Positions 12,301 through 26,600 of a stretch of 64,000 nt of DNA are shown here, in pieces. Source of the DNA: Anarhynchus alexandrinus (lineage: Eukaryota; Chordata; Aves; Charadriiformes; Charadriidae); contig VUYV01000292.1 of the NCBI GenBank assembly GCA_008711295.1, positions 496,001 to 560,000 on the forward strand, read 5' to 3'. The position numbers and the translations under genes were made by a program. The first letter of the stretch is position 1. Each line of letters opens with the position of its first letter. The notes below the pieces were generated by a model. That model was given only the letters and a program-made list of their open reading frames with translations, was not told the origin of the DNA and made no database searches.

Positions 12301-14535
12301 AGCAGTCCTAGCATTTTTACAGATTACAGTGTATCAGACATCCACGCTGGTGGCACACTTGATAATATATCACATGCTTTAGACTCAGCTCTGTGGAAAA
12401 CTAAACTGGATGGGGTTCAGTTCTGTTCTCAGGGTAAGTAAGAAGAGGTGGAACCCTAATGTATGTAGCCAATATGGCCTGAGCATGTCCTCCTTGGGAA
12501 ACTATGAAAGGCACCATGGAGGGAACTATCTTTGAACTTTCAACATTTTAGCAAAGATGTAACGATGCTTAGCAGTTTTGCTGAAGATCTACCCTCCTAA
12601 TTCAGACAGTTCAGTGAGAATAACAAACTTTCATTTAAAAAAAAAAAAGCTAATTTCAAATCCCATACATATGGAAGAAAGCTGGACAGCATAACGTAGT
12701 GACATTGTTATGATACAGAAAACTAAAAGCAAAAAACCACAGCTCAGACAAACAGCTGATTAAACTAAATTTTAACTCATTAAATTATTTTCTTTCCTCT
12801 AAACTCTTTGGTTTTAAGGCCTGACTAATGCTTTGTGAATGTTAAAGATTAGATATTAAATTCTGGATCCTCAGATTCCATATGCTCAAACGTTGAAGTA
12901 AAATAGAGTGATCCTTAATTTGGTGGGGGTGCTCAACTGTAGTAATCCTTCATTTAGTAGAACTGCCCTGGTTCACTGCCAGGAGGCGTCTACACCTTTG
13001 GAGCCAGAGGTAGACTTGGCCCATGTGAAAATTCTGCTGTGTTGCACAGAATATGTTAATACTACACACGTCATTACAGTAAAGTATGTTACAGCCTCAA
13101 AATTTTTACAATAGCTTACTTTCTGTTCTGAACAATTTAAATAATGTTAAAATCAATGGGGACGCATAGAAGGGCAGATTTTGGCCGTGTGTTATGGAGT
13201 GTATACATTGAATTTTACAATTTTGGGATGTAAAATAATACTGCAAGCTATTAGGGCACTGTTTTCTTTTTATAATTCACATCAGATTTCTGTACTGCAG
13301 AAACATACTTAAAAGCTCCAGAACCCCCTAAAGAATTGATTATTTTTAGGTCTTTGGAGGGTTTGTTCCCTTTAAATCCAGCCATATTTCTTTAACTAAA
13401 CTTGGTTGTGTGTAACTGTTAGTGATAATAAACTATTTTGCATACCCAAGAAAAGCTTTTAGCTTTCATTACAGCTTAGCACAGAATGCACAGTGAATTG
13501 CTGAGCAAAAGTAGTTTTGCCACTAATAAAAACAATCCTATATTTGCCAGGAATACTGAAAAATAAAATCAGTAGGCTTACCAATTTTTTTTTCTTTGCT
13601 GAAGAATGAAAATACAGCTAAATATGGAGATCAATAATATATATTATAGCTGGAGAAAGAATTTCCTTTTTAGCTTTTTAGACATTGCCATAAATCTTAA
13701 GATACGGTTTTCAGAGTTGCACAGAGTATTTGACTATTTCCTTTTTATTTCAATGGGAAATGATCACATAAATCCCATAGGCCTCGATTTTCAAAGCACC
13801 TTGAGGGACTGCTGATTTTGTTCAGGTTTCTTCTTCACGTTTAGGGAAGAAAATATTTTAAGTGAGTATGCCATCAGTGATGTCCACAAATACCACCATT
13901 TTGAAAGTTGTTGGTTTGGGTTTTTTTCTCCATGAGAGAGAAAGACATCATAAAAGTAGATAGTGGTGACCAAAAGGGTTCATATACAAATGAAACAGGT
14001 TGTCACAATATTGCCAAAGTCACAGTCCATAACTGTGATTAGGACCCCACTACACTAGATACTGTACATACAGTATAAAATAATCTGTATCTCCCAAAAT
14101 GCATAAAATTCACATGGAAATGAAGCATGAATGAAAGCATTACCATACTAACCTTACATGTGGGAAACCCAATGAACTGATGTGGAGGCTCTTAAAGTCC
14201 TATATGTTAAGAATACCTTATTATGGCTTCATCATTTGTTTCAATATCTACTTCATTTGGGAATTTAAGTGTCATGTTAAAAAAATTACTTACTCCAAGA
14301 TCTTAAAAAAATAATTAATCATTTTAGTTCTATTTAATAGGAGTCTAATAACTTTGCAGATCAGACTTCAGACTCTGTTGAACCTAAATCCATTTGATTT
14401 TCGGTTGGAGTTAGAGACTACAGTGGCAAGGGGACCTTGGGTCTTATAATCACACCTGGCAGATTCTAACTCTCTTGCTTTGCCACTGTGTGGAAACCAC
14501 AGCCAAAGTCCCTCGGACCCGGCACAACACAAGAA
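6349..14535. other. Gene desert
   Basis: No exon or repeat recognised. A 158-codon frame at 10357-10833 (plus) has no domain or family resemblance and is probably chance. Short T- and A-runs occur near 6871, 10853 and 12638. The 7380-7560 stretch has a mixed, non-repetitive texture that could be conserved, but I cannot show it. Confidence 0.6.
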
Positions 14536-14722
14536 GCGGAGTAGAAGGGCAGAATCCCCTCCCTCGCCCTGCTGGCCACTCTTCTTTTGGTGCAGCCCAG
14601 GATGTGGTTGGCCTTCTGGGCTACAAGCACACATTATTGGCTCATGTCCAGCTTTTCATCCACCAGTACCCCCAAGTGCTTCTTGTCAGGGCTGCTCTCA
14701 ATCCCTTCATCCCCCTCAAATA
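14536..14722 (-). mobile_element. CR1 LINE internal fragment
   Basis: Read on the plus strand it shows the antisense CR1 pattern in order: GGAGTAGAAGGGCAGAATCC, CTGCTGGCCAC, GCAGCCCAGGATGTGGTTGG, CTTTTCATCCACCAGTACCC, CAATCCCTTCATCCCC. Both CR1 ends are missing. Antisense frames crossing it have no meaning as genes. Confidence 0.88.
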
Positions 14723-14931
14723 CCTACTAGAAACAGAAAAGTTTCAGAGAAGGAGTTCAAAAGAATGGAATGACTTCCAGACAGAGGATGACTGTGTAGG
14801 CTAGCGATCTTCAACATGGAAATAAAGACAACTTGAGACAGAAGTCTTCAAAACCATGAGTAGCATGGGGAGCTGTCATTTGTCTTTTCCAGCGCAAGAC
14901 ATCAGGACCATCAAATTAGGGCAGTAGGGCC

Positions 14932-14998
14932 TAACAAAAACAAAACCAAAACCAAAAAAAACCCTAAACGACCAACAAAAAAAGCTCAAAACAAGAAG
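14932..14998. repeat. A-rich low-complexity tract (CAAAA-like)
   Basis: Irregular CAAAA and CCAAAA units. It is low-complexity DNA about 200 bases to the right of the CR1 fragment at 14536-14722. Confidence 0.6.
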
Positions 14999-17145
14999 GA
15001 ATTTGCATTAGACATGTGAAATTCTTTGCTTTAGGACATTCTGGATGACAAAATGAATTGTGTCAAGAGGGGACTAATAAGTGTTTGGAAGAGAGATTCA
15101 TTGAGGATACCAGCACGCTTTGGGAATTTGTTAAGCTGAAAATTGTTGGAGGCTGGGAGAGTATTAACAGGGGAAACATTGCATATGCCTGCCTTGTTTG
15201 TACTCATCCATAGGTGCTCACTTTTGTTTATTGTTGGAGTCAGAGCAGTAAGCTGTGGTCTGAACAAGTATGGCCATTGTTGTGTTCTTCTGTAATGCTT
15301 CGTGGCATGTGGAACTGCTTCAGCAGTAAAGATGGGTTAAAAGATTCTGCCCAAACCAAACCTTATTCCCTGATGACTAGACAACTGTTCTTAGAGAACT
15401 GGAAACGAATCCCCTTATACAGAGGAGAAAGAATAGATTTTCTGCACCACGTTTGAATGACCTTAGTAATATTCATGAGATCACACGGGAAGCCTGTATC
15501 CTAACACGGGGCTCTATTTAAATCTTCCAAATCTCAGAATAATTCTTTAGTCATCGCCTGGCAGATTTTGTTAGTGAAGAGTCTGTGGAATCAATGACAT
15601 AATTTTGGTACCTGATAACTTTGTAGCCTGAAAGTTAACAGCAGTAGGGTAAAACATTCTGGCGTCCACCCACACGTTCATTGAAATAAGTGTGTGTCAA
15701 ATGATTCATCTTGATCTTCACAGACTTTTTGATATTCTTGAAAGTTAGAAGATGCATTTGGTTATTTAGAGAATGAAAACTTTTTTTCATGACCAGAAAA
15801 CATACAGGGAAAAAAGAGAACAGATAATGTTGTACCTGTCAGTCTGAAACAGCAGTTATAGAAAACTGCCTGGTATTGCCGTACTTGGTGTAGACCCAAA
15901 AGCCAAATAGAGATGTATATGTTAGCTCCAAAGCACTAGCAGGCCCAGTTAACAGCATTAGAATAATCACTTCGTCAGTAACATTTTGAGCAACCCTTAT
16001 TCAGCCTAATGAGTTATTCTTAGCAATTCTGCCTCAGGAATTTACTGTAAAAGAAAAACAAAGGCTATTATTTCTATAAAAGAATCCAGCTTACTAAAAG
16101 AAAAATAATAATAACATCACGTTGTGGATGTGAAGTGATGTTGAGAGGCCTGCGTTAGGAATATTTCCCACAGGTACTTTTTGGTCCTTTAAAAATAACC
16201 CTACGTGTTGCAAGGACTACAGATAAACTTGTGAATCCTCTTGTGTACTCTGCTGCTATTCAGACAACCACGCTGCACACACACTTCCATAAAATGATCA
16301 CATTTCATCTTAAAAGTATTAAGTTTGCTTCTCCTCAACATCCATGAAGAAAGGTGTTCCAGGATCTCATTGGTCAGATGATTAAATAGTTCATATTCTA
16401 ACTTTTATAAATTATAAATTAGTTTGTACTTCAGTCCTTATCTTACACTTTCCCAGGCTTCAGCCACTCCCCAGATTCCTGTTACCACTGAAAGATATTG
16501 AGATAAGTCAGATTTGCAGATTTCTACAACCATAGAATATATTCATAAACATCAGTAAGTGATGTATGGAGGGTCCCATTTACTCTCATTTTTAACATAA
16601 ATATTTCACCACTTTCTCCCCGCAGTCATTAGTACCTTAATATCCACTGTGGCTCACTTTAAAGTCTCAGTATGACAGTTATAATCTAAAGTGTCTTTGG
16701 AATCTCTGTGGAGTTTCTCAGATATATCTGTGTAGGGGTCTAGCTGATAGGTGGTTTTCTGCATTCGTTTAAGAATTAATTTTGCTCTAGGTGTAAACCA
16801 ATTGCTGTCAACATACAGAATCAAGAGGCAATTTAACAAAAAATATTTTAAACTTTCTGACATGCCTTCTGTTATTTTTTATCACTTGCCCACTAGCTCC
16901 TAGTTTAATCATAACCTTAATTTTTATTCTAGTAAGTTGTGGCTGTCTGTCTTTCCAAGAGCTAGAACAAAGTCCACGGTACTGATTACATCTAACTGAC
17001 AAATCAGTGACATTTCCTCTTTCTTCAGGGTTCTCAATGTTTGAGTTCATAGTAGAGGACCTCAAAACCTTCTTTTCTAGTCTCTACTCAGGTTTTGGAT
17101 CCATCATATATTCTAATATTCTCAAAACTATCCTGGAACATTATA
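14999..17145. other. Gene desert
   Basis: Only chance-length frames. An 85-codon minus frame at 16808-17065 lies just 3' of the 17146-17673 frame and could belong to the same decayed source, but its sequence suggests no family. Confidence 0.5.
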
Positions 17146-17673
17146 TTACAATAATGAATATTTTATTCTTTCTTCATCAACGTCATTATAATCTATTTCT
17201 TTCACAATCTGCTTCATGGTAAAGAAAGAAAAGGGGTAAACTCCCAGTGGTTCATTTTTGGTGTTTTTCAAGAATAAAACTGTTTTTCCACCTTGTCGAC
17301 CAGCATTGACATTATGCAGTGCTTTAGGAGGTGTTCTTTTTATGGACAATACCCTGGTGACACAAACCAGAGCAGAAATGGCAGCAGCAGAAGCAGCTGA
17401 GGTGGTAGCATGTTTTTTAGTGGATGAAACAGAAGAACTTGCCGAACCTGTGAGAATGTGACCCATAGGAAAACTTGTTGCCAACTTTCTCTGTTTTATA
17501 ACTTTTCCACTTTCTTTTTCATTATATTTGACATTTTCCTGAGACCAAGTTTTGTTAACTGTGAGTAGCTTATGGCAATGAACAGGAGAAATAGGGTCTG
17601 CTCTGATACAGAAAGTAGACAAAGACAATATGAAAAAAAAAAAACCAAACCCTTCAGAAGTTGGAAAAAGCAT
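17146..17673 (-). pseudogene. Unidentified 175-codon open frame, possible retrocopy remnant
   Basis: This is the longest open frame that no CR1 copy or known exon explains. It starts with a hydrophobic run (after a poly-T tract on this strand) and continues with a basic, Ser/Ala-rich middle (TGSASSSVSSTKKHATTSAA), then IKRTPPKALHNV and a charged end (KEIDYNDVDEERIKYS). The Ser/Ala/Lys-rich, phospho-site-like make-up looks more like part of a real, disordered protein than random AT-rich sequence. I do not recognise the family. No flanking exons, obvious A-tail or target duplication were seen. Chance is a fair alternative. Confidence 0.25.
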
Positions 17674-20600
17674 TTGTGAGGTGCTTATGACCCCTCCTTG
17701 TCTTCAGATGCTGGTAGAAGCTGAAGTTCTCCATTCCTTGCACAGTCACTTATACACAAAATCAAATGTCATTAATTTCTATCCATAATTAGAGCTGGTC
17801 TATTTTTCTCTCTCTTTGATTTGACAAAGAATACCAGTCTTGGCTTACAATTTAGAAATGACCCACACACTCTCTCAGCTGGACTCCACTAATATCTCTA
17901 CAATCCATTTTGTAAGTTTTTTCCTTAAAATTAACAAAAAATTGAGGAAGAGTGAAAAAATGGGGTAGTCGGTAGTGCTTTTACACGAAACCTATTGCAC
18001 CTGTGTTCATCACAGATGCTGGCTTAAATCCAGATGTTAACTTTTACTTATGTGGCCTTGAAGAGTCAAAAGCAGGGTGTCTAGCAGACTACTTATGTAA
18101 TACTGGTTCCACTTAGAGAGAAAACCAGTTTTCCTAGGCTTTTATGGTGATGGGATCTCATCACCATTGTTCTTAACCAGGTGGTGTGGGGTAAGTACGG
18201 ACAATAGCAGGAGATTCATGTGGAATGCACAAATGTAGTGTATAGCATTGTGATTGACTGTATAAGATTTCAGTAGCTTTTAAAAATAATTGTAATGATT
18301 TTCCTTTTTAAACTACACTCAAAATTGCTATAGAGATGCTACTAGACCTTGAGAGGTCTAGGATGCAGATTTCAAGATGGATTTAAACCTCAGATGTAGA
18401 GACATGAGGTAAATGTAGTTAATTTTGCTGAGGAGCCGATGTCTTTGGGATTAAAAGGCAGCTACTGGATCATCAGGAGAAATCCACCAGATTACTTTCA
18501 TTTTCAGTACTTTTAAATTTGTGATGAATCCTGATGGTAGACGGCAGTGGTAATACCGCTTCAGCTTTTTTGTATTTAATTGTTTCAGTATGGCTGGTGA
18601 GGGAGAAGAGGCCAGGCTTTTGTACCAAGCCCGTCTTTCTACTCTTTATCGTATGTCTGGCCCAATGTGCAGAAAGATTCTGTGAAAAATCACTGTTGCA
18701 GGTTGTAATTGATGTGAAATAGAAAAAGAAGAAGCCCTCTTTGCCTCTATTGTGCAGAGAAGAGCAACAAGGCTGCCTAATGGGCTTCGCTGCTCTACAT
18801 GTTGTGAGTGGCACAAAAACTCAGTAGTTGCATTAGTGAAACAGGAAAAGTGATGAGATAGATAGACAGACTACCTCCTCCATCTCCTCTCCTTGCTACC
18901 CCCACATATGTAAGCAAGCATCTTTTAATGAAGCATTTTTAGATTTCTTCCATCGTTTCGTGTCCTTCCCTAGTCACACACCAGGCTTTGCTTTAGATTG
19001 ACCTAAATGAGAACTTTAGAGAGAGAGTTTTCTGATCAGAGAGAGATTGCTTCACGGTTAAAGACAAGCTGCTTCAAAACCGAAAAAAAGCTCTGTTCTC
19101 AGATGTAGAAGCTAAGGCAAGAGCACACTCTGAGGCTTGAAATGTTTTTTTCTGTTTAAGTAACTGGTATATTTTCTTCAGTCATTGGTGTTTAGGTTGT
19201 GACCAAAGACTAAACCACATGCTTAACTAAGGGAAGTTGTTACTTCCAGATTTGAAAAAATCCCAGAAATTCAAAATCAGATTCATTCTGCTGTTTCTGT
19301 GTGATTGCATTAGTTTAATTTAATGCATACAGTTGCCTTCTTAGCATATCTATCAAGTGCTTTCGGGACTATTTTACAAATGAAATAATCAGTTCTTTTT
19401 GTTACTATTTGCAAAGTATACGCAATCCTGTTTGCATTGTACAAGAAAGTAATGCAACTTCTCTCCTACGTTTTTAAAATCTAATCCATCATTTGTGCCC
19501 ACTGAGCTAGTTACAAGCAAATGTGTTTTCAGTGTTACAGTTGTCGAGCTTCGGAAGTCTTGACATGGTCTTTCCTGTGCTAATGTTTTCACACCTGATC
19601 TGATTTAAGATATACTGAACAAGGAAGTTTATCTAAAATTTATTGCCTGTTATCTGTGTGCATCTATGCATGCTTCTTTAAGAAGATGCTCTGTATCTCT
19701 GCAACAGCTTATGATTATCATGTGATGCAGGAATTACCATGGTAACTACCTGTATGTATTTTTTCCTGAACAGCACAATGAGAAGGTAAGAAAAGCTGCG
19801 TAAGTTGTTGGCAGCACAAGTTACAGCTGCCCTTGATTTGTGTAGCTCAGTCACTCACTGTGATAGAAGCATTGTCATTGTCTTAGGATAGAATGCTTAT
19901 ATCTTATACGTTAAATCCAAAGGAGGCATATTTTATTGGAAAATTGGTTGGACTTCTTGTATATTTGTGATTTATGGCACAGAGGACTATATTTGCTTAC
20001 TCTTAGGAATGAGAAAGGAAAGAGCTCTTTTGCTCATTTATCTCAATGATAAACTATTAGGCATTCTGCGTTCTTCTGTAACATTTGTGCAGAAATGAAC
20101 ATATTTGAGGAAAATATATAAGTGGTGTTTAAAGCTCTTTCAGAAATATGAACGCAGAAAATTCAGTAAAATTTAATTTCCTCACATAGGAATACTGTGC
20201 TTGCTCATGCACTTTTCTTTGAAATGCTACATTTTGAGAGGTATAGAACCTGAAATGCAGATGTTGGGTTTTAGGAGATAATAGTTGTGTTTAGAAATGT
20301 ATATGTCCCTTGTAATAGAATTCTAATATCTTCCTCTAGCGTTCCTATGTGTGAGTGCTGCCAAGACAGACAGCAGCAGGATGTGGCATGTAATCTCATT
20401 CACTGGCAATTGCTCTGATCCTTCAAGGAGCATTTATTACTCATTCATTACATGTCTGCAAAGCCAAAGTGGTTTATTCAAGTGCCCAGTAAAATTTTGT
20501 TTCTTGCAATTCACTGCTTAAAGGAGAACAATAAAAATTTTATAAGTGGAAAAACAAGTCTGTGCCCTTGAAGGGAGGCTCCAAAAGGAGATAGAGAAAT

Positions 20601-23600
20601 ATTTTTCCCCATCAGATTATTTAGAGCTCAACATGATGGCTTAGTTTTAAATCCTGTGAGTTGCTGGACGTCTTCAGTGCCCACAGCCTGATGTTACAGA
20701 AGTCCCATGTACGGAAATGAGAGTAAAGAATTGTTAGGTGTCACTCCCAGCAGTTCAGCCACAATTTCCAGACTCCGATGAGTCAGTGCTCTGTCGGAAT
20801 CAAGAATTAAACCGTGCTGAAATTAATCGACGTCCAATCCAATTAATCCAAGTATATCTGTATGTGTCTATTTTTTTCTTCTTCACCAAAAAAGGTAGCA
20901 CAGTTCAATAGTGCAGTAGGGTTGGAAACAGGGTTCTGTGCTAGCTGTGCCAGTAGCCTACTGGGTAAATGTGTCATGGTTCTTTCAGTTTGCTGAACTT
21001 GGATTTTCCTACCTGTAAGAGAACATAATGCTCTCTTTTCTCTGTGAAGATCTCTTTGAGATCACTCAGGTAACATATAAATAATGAGTAGCTTTGCTGT
21101 CATCACCATGAAACAAAATATTAGATCAGTTGTATTGTAGCCACATCTTTCTTTGCTATTTGCTCTTCTTCCCACCATCAGTGACGCAGGAAGTGAATCA
21201 GCCATTCTGCACAATCACAGAAGTGGGATCGCTGGACCAGTACCTTTGCTGGTCTCTCAGCCTGGCACATTCCACATCCTTTATCCAGAATGTGTGCCAA
21301 GTTACCGCCCATTTCATGTAACAGAGCAATTTGCATAATGGAAAAGATCACCAAAGAACATTTTCCAAAAGCAATGTAAAGAAATAAGGATTACTTACAT
21401 TTTTCTCGAATATTCCTTTGAGGAAAAGCAGTATGATAAATGCTGCATTCACAGTGATTTGTGCTTGTATTAGTGTTTTGTAACAGAATTATCACAATTT
21501 CATATCTGCAACTTGAAAGAAATTATAATAAAATTTGCCTGGGTTCGAGAGTTGCCACACCTGAACCTACAACAATTGCCTCCGTGCAAATTCCAAATTG
21601 GCAGAAGGTAAAGAAAAGGAAAAAAAAAATATTAGATCTCTCCTGACTTTGAACACAGAATTCTGACTTTAAAAATAAAACAGCTCTTGCTTCTAGTCTT
21701 TCTCCTTGTCAACATCACAGTCTGCCAGCTGCTAGATTTAAAAGCCCCATAAGGCTGCATTATTTTCCAGTACTGAGACATGGACTGACGTCACTCCTTA
21801 TATAAGACCACAATTAACTGGTTTTTTTCTTGAGTTAGTTCCAGTGATTAAATTAGTTGCATTGACAGTGCCTGCTGTACACAGTAACTGGCTCTACTCA
21901 GGTGTCTCTAATACTTACCACTGTATATTTCTTTTGCCAAACTCGCATTGAATTCTATTTAGAGAAAAAAGATATTACGATTAATCTACTAATATTTGTC
22001 TTCTCCTCCCACTCAAGTAGCCTTTCATATAGCTTTTGAAAGTTGCCAGATATGACACTGAATTGTCAGGGGTCATGACATTATGCAAAGTTTGTGAGCA
22101 TCAAGTTACATGCGCTACGTGCTAATGCTTTAAGGAGAAAAAGGAAGTTGGATGTGTCTGATGTTTTCTACAGTATCGATCATTTTCTGAGTGCTGCAGG
22201 GACCTCTTGGCAAGTTCAGAGTGATAAAAGAATGCTTCTCTGGATGTAAAAGCTTTTACTGAATATCAGGATAAAACACTGCAAAAACTCATGCAAAAAA
22301 TGTATTAAAAAGATTCCATTTTAGTAACAAATAAGTTAGGACTTCAAATATTTGAAAAAGAAAAATTTGGACTAGCTTTAGAGCTTTTAATGATGTTACC
22401 CTTGTGTACATAGTGTGTGCAAAATGAGTGCAGAATGTGTCAAATTATCCTTGAAAAAATGTTATTGTACACGTACAGAAAGATACACAAGTTGAAATTT
22501 CGAAGCACTTATAACTCATGTATTTCCCAAATGTCAAGTGCTTAATTAAAGTGTTCTTTTAAGAATAAATTTGTATATATTTACTCGATATCAGGTAACT
22601 TTAAAAGGAAAAAGTAAAACTAAGTTACATTGTGTGAGTTTTTAGCAGACCTCTCCTTGTATGGTGTCAATGGTGTGTAAATCCTTGGACAGGACATAGC
22701 TGCCACTAAAATTATATGGTAGCATATACTACAAGTTGTCATCTTAAAAGGGGCTCAGCCCAAACAGAGAGGTGCTCAGCTTCCTTTTTCTCTTAGTAAA
22801 GGAATTATGTTCTGCTAGGATGGGTAAGAAATGGGCTGCTTTGCATATGTGCTATATCAGACAATGAAACAATAGGAATAATTCTTGATGATCTCATAAC
22901 ATATCCTATTTCCCAGTTTTGATAGCTACTCCCAGCAGTTTCCACACATTCTCTGTACAGAATCTGATGGTGCTGGGACAATAGTGCATATCTATTCCTG
23001 GACTGTCCATGCAGTAAAATTAGTTGGCTAACTAGTACTGGTAGTTATCAGTATTTGTTCCTGGATAGCAAACACTACAACAGAAAAATAGAGATTTGGT
23101 AACAGTGCATGCTTTGGGTAAATACAAAAATAATTTATGAACGCAATAAAAAAAATTGGTCTAAAGATTTTCCTTTTCATGTAATTAATGCAATGCCTAA
23201 TTATAATACATAATATTCATAAAGTTTTCTTTATGATTATGATTCATAAGCCTAAAGATTGCTAAATGCTATTTCAGGTATATCATGTGTATAATGACTA
23301 TGTAATCGATATTTTTATATACACCCTATTTTAAAGAACAGTCAACCAAAACTTAAGAAGTGATGTAAATATAACAGCATTGCTATGTGGTGAAGATCTG
23401 TAAGATACATTTTGGAGACACATGTCTCAAGCTAATAACCTTTCACCTCTCCCCATTTCATCTGCTCTTTGGCCTCTAATCTGCCTCCGCTGGGACTAGT
23501 ATTCATATTCCAAACCACGGAGCAGCTGTCAGTGAGGTCCCATTATTATCATTTTATTTTAAAAAAGGCAACTTGCCATAAAACATGCCAAGTATTTTTG

Positions 23601-26600
23601 AATTCTCACGTGAAGGGAGTGATGAGTAGCAGACACATGGTTTGAAGGCCCTTCTTTTGTAAGGAATCCTTAGTTTTCCCTTGTTGCTCCAGTGACTAAT
23701 CCCTCGCCCTCTGAACGCTGAATGTGTCAGCAGAGCATATGACCGGGGGGAGGGGGAGGAAGCCACGCGTGCGCACTTATTTTTGGTTGTGCAGATTAAA
23801 AATCAGGTTGCCATGGATTTGCAAGATCTTTTTATGCCAGAGTCCTGACAGTAAGATTTTGAAACAGGGAAAAGGGAGAAAGATTTGGTTTAATAAGCTT
23901 TTAGGATATAGGGAAAACCTGTGCTTGTGAGAGAATACGAGTGAAGCAACACATTTGCCGTATTTGATGTTGAATTGTGTTAAAATTTTAGATCAGGCAA
24001 TTATTTCGCTTCATACCAATGTAGTCTATCTGAAAATCTTGAAAGGAATTCAGCTTGCTGAAAGGAAAATCATAATAGTTTTCAGTTCGAGCTCCTGCTC
24101 TTAGTGTGTATGATTCTATATGTAATCAACTTGACATAGAGTGGGTAGACTGGCAGCTTCCAGGAATCAGAAATGATGGATGTGAGACACATGTCAGAAG
24201 TATGAAGAAGTAGGAGTAGCTACAAATCTGCAACTCCACTTTGAGAGTTTGACCTTTGGCACATTGCGTCGCCGGTTCTTTTTTGCTGTTATCTAATATC
24301 ATAGCCACACTGCTGGTTTTTGTATACTCAAAAAATGTAGCTAATGGCAAATTTTTCTCTTTAAAAAAAGCTGTTTAGAGAAACAGATATTACTAACCAA
24401 AAGATTGGGAGGCAACTCAGAAACACCAGAGACAAACAGATGACATAATTCATACCTCTAGCATTTCATTCTTTATGTAAATAAAGAACATCTTCAAACT
24501 ATATATTCCACCACTAGATTGGCAGCTTTGAGGTAGAAAAATGTTTTCATATTGTCAGTTACTATTTATTTTATATTCAGTATTTTTTTTCAGTATTTGG
24601 ATGCCAAAATGTTCTTTGTCAGTCGTACAGTATGTGCAATTTTCCCCCTTTGCTCAGAACCATTCATAATTCATTGTCTGGATTTGACTAACTATATTTC
24701 TCATGAATTTACAAATAAGTGAAATTTCTTATACTCTAGTGGCTCCTTGTGGAGTTGCCTTTTTTAGGCTGAACTCCTGCACATGATTCACTGTTTGTTG
24801 AAGTGCTGTTTCTATATTTGCTTTAATGTACATACAGGTTTTGATTCTTAAGTAAATAGCTATGAAAAATAACCAGATATTTGAAGGCAGATGTCCTTTA
24901 TAAAGTAGTTCAGCAGTTTCATTACATTCACTTTCAAACTGATTTGTTTCCTGGAACTTTGCCTGAGGTGTTTTTTTTTCAGTGTGTGTTAACTCATAAA
25001 TAATGCACATAATGAAGTCTTCCAAAATTTAAATGGGGGATGCTCTTGCTCTTACTGAACTGGCCTGAATCATCTGAAGACAGTAGAGCTACTCTACCAA
25101 AGTTGACTGACTGCCTCTTTGCAACCCTGTTGCTTTGTTACTATCAGCATATCCCATCCACTTCTGTCCATTTCTGCAATATACATGACAAAATGAAAAC
25201 ATTCTTGCACAGAGTAAGAAGCAAACCTTCCAGAAATTGATAATTACTTACTTAGACATTTAAATCAATATGCAATAATTTAAACTTTGAAATTTTTGCA
25301 AGCATGCTTTCAAATACTTGGGCTCCAGAGTAGCCTGTACAATCATTGTATTTGTCCACTGAAATTTAGCAAAATATGCACCACTTCATCATACTCAAAT
25401 GCAAAAACATTTACCGCATGCACTGAAATAAATTCCATATGGGGTTCCAGCTCACGGAGAATCCCTGTGAAAAAGATTCCATGGGTGACGTAGATCATTA
25501 CAGCTGCTCTTATCAACCTCATTAAAGGGTTGGCATATGGGTAGAGGAGGTACAATTTTTCTATCCAAATGGTCTTTTGGTCTAAGGAATCAAATGAAAT
25601 TGAGATTATAGATTGGGACAGGTAATTGCAGTTTGCAGATTTGGGCTGATGGCGAGTGAGGCAAGGAACACGGGCTGGGGATTGGGCACTACTGATCTCA
25701 TAAGATCACTGACTGATTCATCACACAGAAAACAGTTTCTAGAGATGAATGAAAGTGACTTGTCACATTAGGGGAAAAATGTGTGGTGACTGAGGCAGAG
25801 GACTGCTAGCAAATTACTAGCAAAAGGAGATGATGTGTTACTTGAGGCTGTTGAATGCCGTCCCGATTAACTGATTTCCTTTTTTCTTATTCCAAAACTT
25901 TTAGACTGAAACTAAACAAATTATTAAATAAAACAGGCAAATCTTATAGATATTAAATAACTGTATTTCTTATTTCTGGGAGGATAGTGTGAGATGATAC
26001 AGTCTGATTATGGTCAGATGATACATCTGAGTGATGACATTAGAGCACTTTTAACTGCGGCTGATATGGGAGCCTATATTATAAACTTAGGAAGTTTTAT
26101 TTATCACCAATTGTTCTGAAGAATCAGGATTAAAACCTCTCAAATTAGTGCCCTATCTATTAGTTATAATTTTCTTTTTCTTTTTATCTAGTTCTCTACT
26201 TAAGCATGCAATCAAGGCCCTCTTATATTACATAGGTGCTGAGGAAATGTCGATCAATATCTGAAGCACTAAGACACCATAGTGATGAGTATTACTGAAG
26301 AGTAAACAAGGAAATTAATCATTCTGTCTTCAAATCAGGATTTAAATGGGGCGATAACATTGAGCAAGGAGGAGAAAACAACATATTCAATAGCTGCTCA
26401 TTAGTTTACGTTATTCACTTGTGTACAGAGTGACACTGAGGTCTCAGGGAAAAATCCCTTAGTTCATTGTGCGTTGCTTCAGAATATATGTGGAAAAGGA
26501 GCAGATTAGGGCTGTACTTGCAAATTTTAATTCTGATGTCTCCTAAGTTAATACTTGTCTTTGCAATCCTAAATACACATATGTATATACATGTAAACGT

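Noticed and set aside
14368..14804. Open frames of 88-109 codons on both strands
   Set aside because: They cross the CR1 internal fragment. The sequence is explained by the LINE.
21535..21565. GGGTTCGAGAG, similar to a tRNA B box
   Set aside because: The B-box consensus is not completed, no A box or cloverleaf can be formed around it, and there is no terminator.
25343..25555. 70-codon minus frame with a hydrophobic start
   Set aside because: It briefly looked like a membrane-protein exon, but no family fits and no neighbouring exons were seen.
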